Position numbers and translations under genes: made by a program
Shown here: piece by piece, positions 34,272 through 46,287 of the stretch
How positions within the stretch are numbered: position 1 is the stretch's first letter
Layout of the letters: every line of letters starts with the position of its first letter
Notes under the pieces: generated by a model
Databases searched by the model: none
Told to the model about the DNA's origin: nothing
The model's input: the letters and a program-made list of their open reading frames with translations, nothing else
NCBI GenBank assembly: GCA_033980235.1
Contig: CM067070.1
Span: 5,463,544-5,527,543, forward strand
Direction of reading: 5' to 3'
DNA: 64,000 bases
Origin: Diadema setosum
Taxonomy: Eukaryota > Echinodermata > Echinoidea > Diadematoida > Diadematidae

Positions 34272-35352
34272 ATCCACGTCCGATACACGCCTTTGCTGCC
34301 TACTTCAGGATCGTATGAACACCACCTGTACGTCAACCGTTCCATCGAACCCACTGGACACCTGCGGTAGTCTTTTCCCTAGCGTCATACTGAGAGTGTT
34401 TGGCTGGTTGATGGGGTTAAGCGCGCTCATCGGCAACTGCGGGGTGCTATACTTTCGTCTTTATCACGAACAAGACAGCAAGGCGCAGAATCAACTAATA
34501 GCAAACCTCGCTGTGGCAGATTGTGTAATGGCTGTGTACATGATAGTGATAACGTCTGCAGACCTTCATTTTGGATCAAAATACTTTTTGGCTGCTCCAG
34601 TTTGGCGGGATTCGGTAGTGTGCAAGTTTGCAGGCTTTCTGGCATTTCTTTCGAGTGAAGCATCCGTAATCAGCCTCTCCCTTATTACGCTTGATAGATT
34701 CACATGCATCGTATTTCCGTTTGGCAGTTGGAGAATGACCCATCGCATGTGTAGAATCATTCTCAGCATTACTTGGATCATTGTGTTGGTTATTTCTATC
34801 CCCTCGATGTTAGATAGCTCAAAGATTTCTGATTTCTACGGGCAATCCGATGTGTGCATCGGTCTTCCTCTGCACTTGACATCTGGTGAAACTGGTGTCT
34901 TGGTTACAACGAAGGACTCTGAGTGGAGTAGGGATTATACTGTCACTTTCTTGCCTCTAGACAACGCAAAACGTCCTCCTTGGCTTTACTCAATCGTTGT
35001 GTTTATCGGTATTAACTTCTTCTCTTTTATTTTTATTGCAATTTGCTATATTATCATGTTCATTAAAGTGAGGCGGTCAAGCAAAGCGACTACAAACACC
35101 GCCTCTCGGTCACGTGAGATCAAAGTGGCTCGCAGAATGGCGATTCTGATTGGGACTGATTTTGCCTGCTGGATGCCTATCATTTTGATGGGTATCTTAA
35201 GTCAGACGAACACAGTCGACATACCAACAACTCTCTATGCCTGGAGTGTCATCTTCATACTACCTATCAACTCCTCCCTGAATCCGATGCTTTACACTTT
35301 TATGTATTACCTTGATAAAGGCAAAAAACCTCCTCAAAACAGGAGGGCGTAA
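34272..35352 (+). CDS. receptor gene 1, hinge and seven-transmembrane exon
   Basis: Encodes 359 residues of a leucine-rich-repeat GPCR acting at the plasma membrane. It is entered in phase 2 after CTCTCTCTTCC...CTAACAACTAG, matching the LRR exons. Residues 1-36 form the hinge (TSDTRLCC, further Cys at 19 and 31, glycosylation sequon NTT at 16-18). TM1 has GN (54-55), TM2 NLAVAD (78-83), Cys 117 and ECL2 Cys form the usual disulfide, TM3 ends DRF (141-143) in place of DRY, TM6 has TDFACWMP (295-302) and TM7 has LPINSSLNPMLY (330-341). The DRFTCIVFPF and FILPINSxLNP blocks are typical of RXFP/GRL101-type (type C) LGRs. The C-tail is short, about 18 residues. The ligand is unknown; a relaxin-like peptide is a family-based guess. 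Confidence 0.93.
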
Positions 35353-38300
35353 ATTTTTGTTTGACTCCGACGGGTTTGCAGACAACGTACGCATCATTGA
35401 CTATGATGGTGAAATTACATGATACGAAATATTGACAAATGATAAACTGCGTAGGATCGTTTTGTCGAGCCGGAAATAATCTCCCTACTGTGTAGCCTCA
35501 CTAACGGAAGGACTGATGGGAGACAGGCTGCGACTTACTTCAAAATAGCCCTGTATTACAAAACAGGTTTAAGCGGACGTCATTCGAAAACTGACTTTTC
35601 ACCATATATCGCACTAGCAAAAAAAAAATAATAATAAATAGATAATAATAATAATTCATACATATACATACACAATATAAGTACCTTTTCTTTTTCACAA
35701 AGACATGATGACGGGGTGGATACGTCCAGTGTACTAAAATGCTTAACGTTTAGTTTAATGTGAGTTAATATAGATAACAGAATATAACATCATATAAATT
35801 GAAACAGCATTATACAACGAGCATTCCATGCTTTTCCCAGTGTTTGCTGTTAAACTTTATTTGGATTATTGGGTGATATAGGTATTTCATTTATTCTACT
35901 TTATTTAAAGAAAACGAACACCCATGCACACAGAGAAGAAATTCCATCATTAAGGAACCATTTTGAATAAATCCTGAAATTGATATTCAGATAACATGCT
36001 TTGGGAAAGGCTTGCTCACGAATAAGATGAATAAAGACACAATCATAACTAATTGAAAATGCTTCGTATTTCAAACTATTGTAAGGCTTTTCTGTCAAAT
36101 ACGGCCAAAGAGATGCTTGTAATTTTCTTCAGTGACCGCGGCTTTATCGATGCAGTGCGAAGGCAATTGTTGATTATCAAGATTTCATCTTTGACGTCGT
36201 AACGTTGATTTGTCGTACATGGTAATCATTCAGTTTCAATCTTTTGACATCTCGTAGCCATATTTGTTAATTTTCGGATATAAAGGGACATACAACCAGT
36301 TCTAACCTATCCTTTTTAGATGTGAGCAAACAATATTGTTACTTAAATAGGCCTACACGACTTAACGAATGTAAGAAGAAGTGATTTTTGTTGCTTTTGT
36401 TGTTTTTTACTGCCTATTACTTCAGCGGTCTTAAAAAAGAAAAGAATGATCCTAAGATTGGATCCTAAGATCCTAAGATTAATACAATACTAAAAATTTC
36501 GTTTCATCGCAAGGAAACAAAAAAGAAATGCCCTTTAAATCAATCGAAAGTACTTTATGAAACATATTTACGATCGATATTGATCTTACTCTCGATTCAT
36601 GGAGTTACGCTTGATAAATCGAGCGCAAAATCAATCGTAACTCTTTATGAAGCTGCTCCCTGAATTACATTCCCTATTATCATACCATTATCTTGTGGCC
36701 AAAGATCCACTCTCTTTTCATGTATTTAGTTATCTTGGGGAGCCCGAAGCAAGTTTGCTGCATCCCTTGTTAAAACAGCTTTACATAACTGAGCTAGATA
36801 GGACATTCTCCACAAGTAATATATTGCATACCCTTCAGGGAGCATTAATATAGTTTAATGACAGGAATAATGTCAGTGTCATTTACCTTTTGGATATGGA
36901 TGTTGATATGAAACATCCCGAGATCAAAGAGATGCATTTAACTCATGAACTCATGAACTTTGTGAAATAATTTGATTATTTGCTTTTATCATATTCTAAT
37001 TGCATGAAGATAAATGTTGATAGAGCATGACTAATTTTGTTCGCACAAAGAGTTAAGAGACGTTCATACTCGGATATGATTGGTCAAATGAAAATGAACG
37101 CTCGATGACTTTCAGCAACAACACCTACAAGCCTGTAATTAGGATCATTCTAGAGAGGCGGCTTTGTTGTTTAATGTCCTCTCTTATTTTTTTTCCTGTA
37201 CAGCAAAACACATGTATATATTCAGAAAGAACAAAGGAGCAAGACGATTATTCTACATTTACATGCTGTATAAACTGTATTTTGAATATTAAACAATATC
37301 ATTTACAAATTTTTTTTTTGTCATGTCTGTGTGTTTAGTATACAGTCTAATGATTTGTTTGTGTATCTTTCATCTTTTGTCATTAACCCCGATTCCCGAA
37401 AGACGGTTATACGTTTAATTCATGTCATAATTTCGTGAGCAGTAGAACACGTGCTATTCAAAAGTTCAGTATTACACAGGTACAACGTGTTTCAATTCTG
37501 CGTCAGTGCAATTTCTGTATAGAGTACATTGTTTACTTGCATTTCATTTAAACCGTTCCATACGGAAACCTGGTGGCCTGTGTATCACGTCTATAGGAGT
37601 TTTTAGAATTCTGTATGGAACGGGTTAATCTACCTATTTCCGTTTGTCGCATATGTAGTCAGGATGCATATGAGTGAAGACTTTTTTTTTGTTCCGAAAT
37701 GTCAAACCATTTAGGTATGTAGGCGAGAAGGCGAGCATGGCTGGTCAAGTACTTCCTTAGTCAAACATTTGACCAATAATCATTCTAGTACATCGTATTA
37801 GCTTTATTACAGAATCAAGGTGTCATATGTTGTCTGTACTAAAAAAAAAAAAAATCACATTTTTTTTTTTAAAGTATATGAGATATAAAGGACAAGTTCA
37901 AACAAAATAATGTGTGGCTTGAGTGAATGCAGCAATATTAGTAGACAAACTTTGGGCCACCACGAGCCAGTTTGGAGGCAGTTTGAGCCACTGCACGCCA
38001 CTAGGCACCTTATTGGCGACACTAAGCGCCACAGCAAATTGCATTGGCGCGAACTGGCACCAACTGGCGCCGGCCCAGTGGACTCCTAGCATCAGTGACA
38101 GCTTAAGGACGTTCCTCAGTTAAAGTGAAGTCCATGTCATTTTCTTTAAACTTTCCATACCGTAACTTCGACCCATCCACACCCCAAATATGTAAATAAA
38201 ACCATGGGTTCATGTGCTTGATTCCTTCTACGGGACTTTGAAGAATATGACTAATCTGCCGTTCTGTACCAAAATGATAGCGTTACAGGATCAAGACAAT

Positions 38301-39683
38301 GATTGGCAACAAAATCTGCATGACAAACTTAAATCTCCATAATTCTTTCAAAATCCACGTTATTTTCTCAAAATTTGCAAGAATTGAAGAAAAAGGTATT
38401 CAAAACGAGGAAAAGGTTTTAAAGTTAGGGTTTACTCTCCCATTCTTGAGCAAGCAGCGCCCTCACGCGGCAGAAAACACCGAAATCTCTCTAATCCTTC
38501 TCATCGACGTTTTCTGTTAGGAGTGAGCTTACGCAGTTCTGCCATATAAAATACTTTCTAAAAATAACTTTCTGTACCGAATCACAACTCATTTTTTGGC
38601 CCACTTGAAAGAGCATGAGAAAAACAAAACAAAACACACACACACACACACAGACACACACACACAAAACACTCAAAACCTGAACATCGACCAAAATCGA
38701 CTTAGGGAGTTCTGTCAGATTACGGCTGACCGGAATTTCGTTATATCCGTGTTCGATATAACGGGAGTGCACTATGCTACTGTTTGCAATGTCACATAAG
38801 AAGAACGATATTATCCATTTTTTGTTTTAAATGAAAAGTACACAATTCGTCGAATTTTACTGACCTATGATTAGCGTCGTTAAATTCACAGATGATCTAC
38901 AATTTGATACCATACGAGGATTAAGTACAATCTGCGACAATAAACACAAAACAAATTTGGCCAGTTAAAGACCAGTTTTATGAACATAAACAAATTGGTA
39001 ACCTATTAACAATACGATTACAACAAAAGTGATTATCAATGCAAAAGTTGATCGTTTGGACTCTTATGTTGAATTCAACTGTCGTTGGCACATTGCATAC
39101 ACGTATACGTTAACTTCAGCCAAATTTCTAAAGAGAAGGTTCAAACTGATAAAAAAATCTGAACAGAAAGGGCAGTAAATCACAAAATCTAATGTATTTC
39201 TTTAAGGTTGTACCAATGGATTCCTTTTGAATCACGTCACCACTAAAGGACTTCAGAACACCTAAATCGGCAGCGTTAAGTTTCTTGATTATTCAGATAT
39301 CATCAAAACATATTTCCATGTTAACATTAATGAATCATTTCGGAGAGAATTAAACGTTAATGCAGCCTAATCTCTTGTGCTAGAATCATTCAAATAGTAC
39401 TTGTTTGACACTGGGAAATTACATATTCATGATTGAGATCATCCAAGGCTTTGCAGAACAATTAAACTGTAATACAAAAAGAAAAAGAAAAAAAAAACCA
39501 AAAACCAAACAAAAACACATTTGACCTATGCTCCCAGGGAGGCGTGAAATGCATTTGCCCTATCAAACATGTCTATAGCAACCTTGGACGTTTTGGGGTT
39601 ACCAACTCTCTTTTCTAGGCAAACAAGTAGACTGTTTAATTTCATTTTCTTTGGTTTGATCTCTCCCTAAAGAGAAGAAAACG

Positions 39684-39723
<40 letters not shown>
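35353..39723. other. intergenic, no gene seen
   Basis: The 3' UTR of gene 1 probably starts here; an AATAAA sits at 35633 within an A-rich run. Otherwise there are a three-fold GATCCTAAGATT tandem (36448-36481), a short hairpin near 36600, A/T runs near 37840 and (CA)n at 38636-38668. Frames of 60-90 codons look random. Confidence 0.6.
38735..38777. repeat. solo end of MITE family E
   Basis: TTTCGTTATATCCGTGTTCG then ATAACGGGAGTGCACTA, matching the right terminus of the family E element at 47635-48169. Confidence 0.65.
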
Positions 39724-39728
<5 letters not shown>

Positions 39729-39969
39729 GGGTTTGTTTGCAAAAACCGATAAGTCCATTTTTGAAGATTTTGAAGCACGATCTCTGTCACAAAGTACAAA
39801 ATAATACCTTTTAAATGATATATTGTTCACTACATATAAAGGTACATTTTTGAAGTTATGGTTGAAAGAAGCAAAAAAATTCTTATTATTTTCTTTATTT
39901 TTCTTGACCTTTAATCGCAAATATCTCCATTTGGCAAATATGGACTTATCGGTTTTTGCAAACAAACTC

Positions 39970-39974
<5 letters not shown>
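39724..39974 (-). repeat. MITE family A, copy 6
   Basis: Flanked by (TA)n of about 45 bp on each side. The element-long frame is open on the minus strand. Confidence 0.92.
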
Positions 39975-40014
<40 letters not shown>

Positions 40015-40139
40015 CTGTATACCGTAATTCTAGGGAACAGGCCCTCACATATGACACTCTTGCCGTTGATGCTGAACATTTAAGTGCTTACAGGAATAAA
40101 AACAAATTATGTAATAAATCATCAAGTATTCATGAATAC

Positions 40140-40230
40140 ATAGGTTCATGTATATATATATATATATATATATATTTGATTTGATTTATTCTGTGTATGC
40201 CATTTTCTTTACAAATACATAAATTCCAAC

Positions 40231-40278
<48 letters not shown>

Positions 40279-40290
40279 ATATATCACCAC
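40140..40290. repeat. (TA)n tracts around a LINE-tail scrap
   Basis: Two TA tracts (about 40149-40176, 40236-40269) enclose TTTGATTTGATTTATTCTGT, a LINE-tail-like sequence read on the minus strand. Confidence 0.6.
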
Positions 40291-40440
40291 CAAAATTTCA
40301 GATTTAAAATTTCAGTGGTCAATAGATAAAAAAACAACAACAAACAGATAATTTTGGCTTCTGCGATGTTTCTTTGACTCTTTCATTGACATCTTTTTAT
40401 TAAACACCGAACTTTCATATTCATATATTCATAAGTATAT

Positions 40441-40691
40441 ATGAAGGGTTTGTTTGCAAAAACCGATAAGTCCATTTTTGAAGATTTTGAAGTACGATCT
40501 CTGTCATAAAGTACAAAATAATATCTTTTAAATGATATATTGGTCACTACATATAAAGGTATATTTTTTAAGTTATGGTCAAAAGAAGCAAAAATTTTCT
40601 TATTATTCTCCTTATTTTTCTTGACCTTTAATCGCAAATATCTCCATTTGACAAATATGGACTTATCGGTTTTTGCAAACAAACTCCTCAT
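40441..40691 (-). repeat. MITE family A, copy 7
   Basis: Reverse orientation, minus-strand frame open throughout. The flanks carry only short TA runs, unlike most copies. Confidence 0.92.
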
Positions 40692-41020
40692 ATGATAATT
40701 ATATACACAGTGAAATTTCTGCTTCGTAAAAGAGGGATTTGATCTACACTATAGAATTGTGTGTGTGCGTGTCATGTAATGTGCCATCACATGCATGTAG
40801 GACGGAGGAAGTTAGACACACAAATACATACAGTATGTTTCTGTGAGGAAATTGGAAACTTTCGGGCAGAAAATCATGGTTTCCCGCTACCATGTTATCA
40901 GGGCGAAGTTCGATGGTAATAGTTCATAATCCGTCTGGTCGTTTAGGAAATCGGTTATGTCAATGGTATACTTGTCTGAACACTTCTTCGAATGTACGTG
41001 TAGGTGCGTGTTCACGCGAA

Positions 41021-41096
41021 ATGGGTTATGCCTGGATCTTTGGATCGATGGTGATAGCCGTGGGCTTGGTGCATATTTGTCTTTCTTCTTTGACAG
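41021..41096 (+). CDS. receptor gene 2, exon 1 (signal peptide)
   Basis: The ATG in the context CGCGAAATGG starts MGYAWIFGSMVIAVG, then LVHICLSSLT. It has a short N-region and a hydrophobic core of about 18 residues, as in a secretory signal peptide. The exon ends ACAG|GTGAGT after one base of a codon (phase 1). The next exon at 43110 is entered in phase 1 and completes GAT (Asp). An in-frame upstream ATG exists at about 40909, but it would bury the signal. The exon lies 5.7 kb after the gene 1 stop on the same strand. Confidence 0.65.
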
Positions 41097-41109
41097 GTGA
41101 GTTAGCATT

Positions 41110-41121
41110 GACATTTATACA

Positions 41122-41177
<56 letters not shown>

Positions 41178-41202
41178 CATATATATATATATATATATAT
41201 AT
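41110..41202. repeat. (TA)n microsatellite
   Basis: Two TA tracts leading directly into family A copy 8, inside the first intron of receptor gene 2. Confidence 0.95.
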
Positions 41203-41454
41203 ATGAAGAGTTTGTTTGCAAAAACCGATAAGTCCATATTTGCCAAATGGAGATATTTGCGATTAAAGGTCAAGAAAAATAAAGAGAATAGTAAGAAAAT
41301 TTTTTGCTTCTTTTGACCATAACTTCAGAAATGTATCTTTATATGTAGTGACCAATGTATCATTCAAAATGTATTATTTTGTACTTTATGACAGACATCG
41401 TACTTCAAAATCTTCAAAAATGGACTTATCGGTTTTTGCAAACAAACTCTTCAT
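41203..41454 (+). repeat. MITE family A, copy 8
   Basis: Forward copy. A one-base insertion in the T-run near 41301 breaks its long frame. Confidence 0.92.
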
Positions 41455-43109
41455 ATATACATTGTGTGTGTGTTTCTTTCTTTTGCATTTATTGAATCAA
41501 CAAGTGACAACGAAGATCTCATTTCAACGATAGCAAACAACGCCAGTTGCAAGTTTTCGTTAATGAATTAACTTATTATTACGTAGCAATACAACCCTTA
41601 TATCAGCTGGGTGCATTGAGAGAGCAATACAGATGTGGCAACAATATAAATACTTTTATCGTCCCACCCAGACAAAAAGTTGAACTAGACAGTCAATAGG
41701 AACACCAACATTATGAATCCAACGATGATTGCAAACATACTTTAGTAAAGTCATGTATACACGCGAGGGACCTTCTACGTTAGATAAGATATATATTTGG
41801 CAAATTCAAGAAAGAACATTTCGATATTTGTTGTGTAATTTACTCATAAACACATCCATTACCTGCATATCTGAAATCTGAGGGAAAAGAAAACTGAGGA
41901 AGAGTTGAAAACCCTTCCTGCTGCGTACTGCCATGGTCGTGTTTGGATCATACTGCATCGAAAAACAAAAACAAAAACAAAAAGAACATAACAAACAAAC
42001 AGACAAAAAAATAAGAAATAAAACAAAACAAAATGCCGACGAAGCGGAAGGGGGGTTCTCACAAATGCATGAAAAAGATGTTTTGTGTAATGTTTGCTTA
42101 GTATTTCGTTTACCTCTCTTTCTTTCTTTTTTTTAAAAGATGGAAATAAATGAAAACTTATTTTGATTTGAATGCTAATTGTATGGATTTTATTTTTTTT
42201 ATATAGAAAAACAAAAGGAAACACATACACACCAAAAAAAAAAAACAACAACAACATATCTGCTGCATTTTTAGTTTTTGTTTTTCAGTCCACATATTTA
42301 TGAAGGTGAACTTGCCCTTTTAAACGGTGTCTATTTTGTGGACCCGATAATTTGGAAGCAATAACGAATGCGTACCATTAAAACATCTGATCAGACAAAG
42401 GACGCTCGAGGAATTTACATGCCTAATGAAATCTGTAAATGCTATCATTTCTTCTTTTCTTTCACTTCGAAACATATTCATAGTCATGATAGATACACTT
42501 GCAGTTTATTGGCATGTTGTTTCAAGGCAAAAACGATCAGACATTCCAAAGTTAGAGGAACCCCTTTTATATATAGGCCTACAGTATGTGCATTTTCCAT
42601 GATGACGGAGTGAAAAATCTGGTTATTCGAATGACTGCAGTAACTAACTTAATTACTCAGTAATAAATACCTAAAAAGGAGTGGTTCACTGTGGTCAAGC
42701 TCTCTCACGGTTGTAAGAATATTTCACTTGGCTGATTATTTTTTTTTATGTTACTTCCTTGTTCAAATCACGATTGTCGGCGCTATCAATATCTAATTTT
42801 GGAGGGCTTGTGAGTGATTCCAAGCCAAGAAAAAAAGAAGAGGATAAACTTACAGAAATGAAAACATTATGATTGCAAGTTTACTAAAGAAGAAAATGAA
42901 CGCGGAAGCAGAAAGACTTTTTTTGTTGTTTGTGTACTTGTTTGTTTGTGTTGTTGAATAGTAATTAGTAATAGTAATTTATGCATATAAACATACATAA
43001 AGTGTGACAGTACAAAGTCGAGAATGTGCTGATTTGATTTTTCTGAGTAAACCCCTCAGTCAACTTAGATAGGCCCAAAAATTTGTACTCTTCATGACTT
43101 ACTGCACAG
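41455..43109. other. intron of receptor gene 2
   Basis: AT-rich with A-run and AAAC/CAA simple repeats at 41960-42030 and 42230-42260. No exon is seen. Confidence 0.5.
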
Positions 43110-43161
43110 ATCAATGTCTTGATGAGCAGTCAGAGCCAGATAGTGAGAAATTCAACTGCAC
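43110..43161 (+). CDS. receptor gene 2, exon 2 (Cys-containing N-cap)
   Basis: 52 nt between CTTACTGCACAG and GTGAGT. With one base from exon 1 it reads DQCLDEQSEPDSEKFNC and enters the next exon in phase 2. Joined to the first LRR exon it gives ...KFNCTGRLNASVATI, resembling the end of an LRR N-terminal cap (VxCxGRxLxxVP). Phase 1 in and phase 2 out fits both neighbours, a strong coincidence for such a short exon. Only two Cys are present, so further cap exons may be missing. Confidence 0.6.
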
Positions 43162-43414
43162 GTGAGTATTCGATTACAAAAGTGATTGATTGCTTGTGCT
43201 TCATCCACTTAAGCTCATATGTTTTATTTCTTTATTTTTCTTTTGCTTCTCGCTATTTTCGTTTTGGCTTTTCCTTCTATGATGGTAAAGCATTTCTTGA
43301 GAGTTATGTACTTATTTCGATGAAATGCTATTCTTATTCTGTTCTCGTTTATATGCCTGCACTCCGTACATCGCCGTGTGTAACTTTAGAACGCTAAGAA
43401 GGGGATTGGTTTCG

Positions 43415-43665
43415 TTTCGTTTGATTTGATTTATTTCCGCATTCAATGAAATACAAATCCAATACAAATTGCAAAGACAAAAAGAAAAAGAATGATAAGT
43501 GCAATGATTTAAAAGGACAGCATAACATTGCACAAAAAGATAAACATAAACTATAATATTGTGCTGTGAGCACATACAAAACATGTAAATAAGATTCTTA
43601 GTAAGTATTTTTCAGTAAAAATGAGAAATAATTGAATGCAGGAGACCATCATCGTAAACGATTAA
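43415..43665 (-). repeat. LINE 3' tail fragment, copy 2
   Basis: Matches 24275-24540 over its length, from TTTGATTTGATTTATTTCCG through CAGGAGACCATCATCG. Confidence 0.7.
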
Positions 43666-43849
43666 GCTTTAAATGGATGGGTCCTCACAAAAAGATTATT
43701 TGGCGACGACTGTCCTTGGGGAAATTCAAGATCAAGTAGGTGCAGTGAAGTTGCAGGTGTGGGTGCAGAATGCAGTTGAATGATGAAAAATAAGGACTAA
43801 AAAAATAACGATTATAAACCTGCAATATATTTCATATTAACTGAATGAG

Positions 43850-44175
43850 TTAGGAGCATATGCTGCTGCTGCTGTATTACCATAGTCCTCGTAGAACAGA
43901 CGGCATTCTCTTGCCACGGTCATTCCTCCATTCGTCCACTTCCTGATGTTGTCAATCCATCCTGTTTTCCTATGTCCTGGCCTGGCCTTCCCTTCTACCT
44001 CTCCTTCTACTGTCATCTTAACAAGGCTGTCAAGGCTGTTTCCAATGTCCATACATCCATAACGTAGCACAAATCTCTGGACTATAGTCTCGGTCAATCG
44101 TTACCATTGAGCCAAGGTATTTGAAGCGGCCTGCCTGGTTTATTGCATTTCCTCCAAGGAGCATATCATTGTATG
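43850..44175 (-). pseudogene. RT C-terminal fragment of a LINE
   Basis: The minus strand reads GNAINQAGRFKYLGSMVT, the FKYLGS block that follows the RT domain in many LINEs. After an apparent internal deletion another frame gives VEGKARPGHRKTGWIDNI and RKWTNGGMTVA. The Gly-Arg-Thr-Trp-xDxI pattern is the usual tail of such ORF2 proteins. Frameshifted and truncated. Confidence 0.6.
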
Positions 44176-44452
44176 AAATACCGCTTAAGTGTAGCTTTTA
44201 AGGGGTAAATAATTGAACAAGACTTCATAATATTGTCTGGAAGATTATTCTAAATGTCTAAGAGATTTGTGAGTCACTAATGATTTAGGATTCGTAAGAT
44301 GGAAATTTCCACATATGAGAGTAGGGTACGAATGAACAGAAGTGTTACACCTAAACATATCATTAAAAGATTATGAAAGTTGATCATGAAGGTATTTGAA
44401 CATAATGAGTGCTACTTGAATACTATTCAAATCAGAAATTCTTAATGCTTTA

Positions 44453-45080
44453 AAGGGATGGTACAGTATTGGTGGAGGCGAGGATCTGGCTTTTAACTTT
44501 TTGTGAGATACCAAGAAACCACTTGTGAAATAGTACAGAGCATATCATTCTAAGACAAATTCAAAGTTTATTTGATGAAAATCGGTTTTGGAATGGCTAA
44601 GACATCCAAAAACAAAGTAAAATAAAGCGATCATAATAAAAAGTGGGTCCTATTATTTGAAAAGTTTGAAAACCGATAAGTCCATATTTGCCAAATGGAA
44701 ATATTTGCGATTAAAGGTCAAGAAATATAAAGGGAATAATAAGAAAAAATTTGCTTCTTTTGACCATAACTTCAAAAATGTACCTTTATATGTAGTGACC
44801 CATATATAATTTAGAAGGTTTTATTTTGTACTTTATTACAGAGACCGTACTTCAAAATCTTCAAAAATGGACTTATCGGTTTTTGCAAACAAACTCTTCA
44901 TTTCATTATAGTTTTCGGCCATTTCAAAATCAATTTTCATCAAATAAACATTGAATTCCACTTGGAATTACCTGCTATTTCATATTTTATAAGAGGTTTC
45001 TCATTATTGATATGTTATCTCACCCAAAAATGTTAGAAACCTGAAGTTAGATCTCAACCAAAACTATGCGATTCCTTTAG
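44453..45080. repeat. MITE family B, copy 1, split by family A copy 9
   Basis: The left end TTTAAAGGGATGGTACAGTA and right end ...AAAACTATGCGATTCCTTTA are inverted counterparts. Inner arms also pair (TTTATTTGATGAAAATCGG and its complement). Family A copy 9 lies at the centre. The second copy is at 62434-62837. Confidence 0.8.
44659..44901 (+). repeat. MITE family A, copy 9 (nested)
   Basis: Inserted in the loop of family B copy 1, with no TA microsatellite around it. The left terminus is eroded (AAAAGTTTGAAAACCGATAA). Confidence 0.85.
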
Positions 45081-45498
45081 GTTTATGAAATAAGAATCAG
45101 TATGAGCTAAGAAATGCGATCCATTACAAATACGTATAACTTTTTTTTGGGGGGGTGTAATTTAAAGATTTATTTTTGTAGAACCATATTTGGGGAAGTA
45201 GTTGACGTTAGTGGTCGTTACGCTGAGTGGTCGTTAATCTGATTATCATACTATGCCTGGCAGCGCCTTTGTGCCCATTTCTATTGAAGTGAGTCGTGTC
45301 AAGGAACAATTAGGTTTGCCTCATCATACATACAGACAAAAAGACATATAAAAAATACCAATAACAGTGAAAATGACTGACACAAAAATGTGGCAACAGA
45401 TTGTTCGTCCTTTCCTATAACATCCCATTACACTCTCTGTCTGCAATTCTCTAATTTAACATTTCCTCGGCTGTAACAGGAATACTTTGAGGGCTACA

Positions 45499-45510
<12 letters not shown>
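45081..45510. other. intron, no feature seen
   Basis: Unique AT-rich DNA with a G-run at about 45148. No exon. Confidence 0.5.
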
Positions 45511-45534
<24 letters not shown>

Positions 45535-45538
<4 letters not shown>

Positions 45539-45785
45539 GAGTTTGTTTGCAAAAACCGATAAGTCCATATTTCCCAAATGGAGATATTTGCGATTAAAGG
45601 TCAAGAAAAATAAAGAGAATAATAAGAAATTTTTTGCTTCTTTTGACCATAACTTCAAAAATATACCTTTATATGTAGTGACCAATATATCATTTAAAAG
45701 GTATTATGTTGTACTTTATGACAAAGATCGTACTTCAAAATCTTCAAAAATGGAGTTATCGGTTTTTGCAAACAAACCCTTCATA
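45535..45785 (+). repeat. MITE family A, copy 10
   Basis: Forward, TA tracts on both sides, element-long frame open. The right TA tract runs straight into the next repeat at 45806. Confidence 0.92.
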
Positions 45786-45805
45786 TATATATATATATAT
45801 ATATG

Positions 45806-46241
45806 TGACCCGCTACAACAAAATGGTCCTAAAGTCGGGAGAGGTCGATTATTTGAAAAGTGCATGACATGATTCCCTAAACTTTCTGCTTTAAATTGAT
45901 ATATAACAATAATTATAAAAATAATCGGCTGCGGAGATATCGATGTTTAAAAGAGAGCATGTCGAGACGTCTGGGAAATCACTGTTTCGAGAAAAGCGCC
46001 CTAAAAGTTTTCCTTTCGACGCAATCGCGATCAAAGGACACGCAAGTCAGTTTTCAGCTCCGGACAATAAAAGGTAAGCCCTAGCAACCCCCGAAAAGTT
46101 CATTCAAGCACAGCGTCGGCGGTCTCCTCACCGACCAATCAGTGACCAGGATGTGAGAAGCGGCTGAGCATAGAGCACCCCGCCTGCACGCACCAGTCGA
46201 CTCCTGTTAGTGAATACAGCATGAACTTTGTTCCAGTTTTG

Positions 46242-46243
<2 letters not shown>
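45806..46243 (+). repeat. GTGACCCGCTACAA repeat, right end truncated
   Basis: Starts GTGACCCGCTACAACAAAAT after a TA tract and ends CCAGTTTTGTT at another. The right end looks like the first bases of the expected complement, cut off by TA repeats. Confidence 0.5.
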
Positions 46244-46284
<41 letters not shown>

Positions 46285-46287
46285 TAT

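Noticed and set aside
38299..38520. 73-codon plus-strand frame in the intergenic region
   Set aside because: No domain, no splice context and random-looking composition.
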